Shown: piece after piece, positions 5,052 to 5,094 of the stretch | How the letters are laid out: each line of letters starts with the position of its first letter | Numbering within the stretch: the stretch's first letter is position 1 | From: Phascolarctobacterium sp. | GTDB taxonomy: Bacteria > Bacillota > Negativicutes > Acidaminococcales > Acidaminococcaceae | Direction: 5' to 3' | DNA: 5,094 nucleotides | Assembly (NCBI GenBank): GCA_019417125.1 | Contig: DXVZ01000177.1 | Span: 1-5,094 of the forward strand | Notes under the pieces: model-generated | The model's input: the letters and a program-made list of their open reading frames with translations, nothing else | What the model was told of the DNA's origin: nothing | The model's database searches: none | Made by a program: the position numbers and the translations under genes

Positions 5052-5094
5052 CTTTTCTTGGGGTTATCTAAGTAAAGTATATTTTAAAATCAAC

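Noticed and set aside
4817..5094. tRNA, other structured RNA or mobile-element end in the right-hand region
   Set aside because: I found no cloverleaf, T-loop (GGTTCGA-like) sequence, terminal inverted repeat or target duplication.

Overview
The window looks like chromosomal DNA of a Firmicute (Bacillota). It has strong AGGAGG-type ribosome binding sites, occasional GTG and TTG starts, moderate GC content, and folate, queuosine and cell-wall genes packed with 1 to 10 base junctions. The exact lineage cannot be fixed from the sequence. The GC-rich codon style with Ala/Lys-rich secreted proteins would suit the Negativicutes, but that is a guess. No mobile element, CRISPR array, rRNA or tRNA gene is visible.

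Left block (1 to about 2771, minus strand): a tightly packed operon, read from right to left. It starts at a sigma-A-type promoter near 2766-2742 and encodes a secreted glucosaminidase-family murein hydrolase, TrmL (2'-O-methyltransferase of the tRNA wobble base), a QueD-family pterin synthase, FolE2 (GTP cyclohydrolase IB), and the start of a gene cut by the window edge that resembles the N-terminal extension of dihydropteroate synthase (FolP). FolE2 makes dihydroneopterin triphosphate, which feeds both queuosine (through QueD) and folate. The QueD homologue carries the composite motif CERLHGH, which has both the queuosine-type Cys and the folate-type Glu. It may therefore serve both pathways and link FolE2 to FolP.

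Middle (2805-3669, plus strand): one divergently transcribed gene for a UPF0173/UlaG-like metallo-beta-lactamase-fold hydrolase. It has its own extended -10 promoter and most likely a TTG start. It ends at a long hairpin that can act as a terminator in both directions, between convergent genes.

Right block (3698-5094): a minus-strand class II histone-deacetylase-fold (acetylpolyamine amidohydrolase/HDAH-like) gene. It is intact in length, but three key active-site positions are changed: His to Ala, the zinc ligand Asp to Ala, and the catalytic Tyr to Lys. It looks like a pseudoenzyme and is the most unusual item in the window. Upstream of it two sigma-A-like promoters face each other with overlapping -10 elements. 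The plus-strand one points toward a short reading frame (4956-5051) that may be a small protein or the start of a broken gene.
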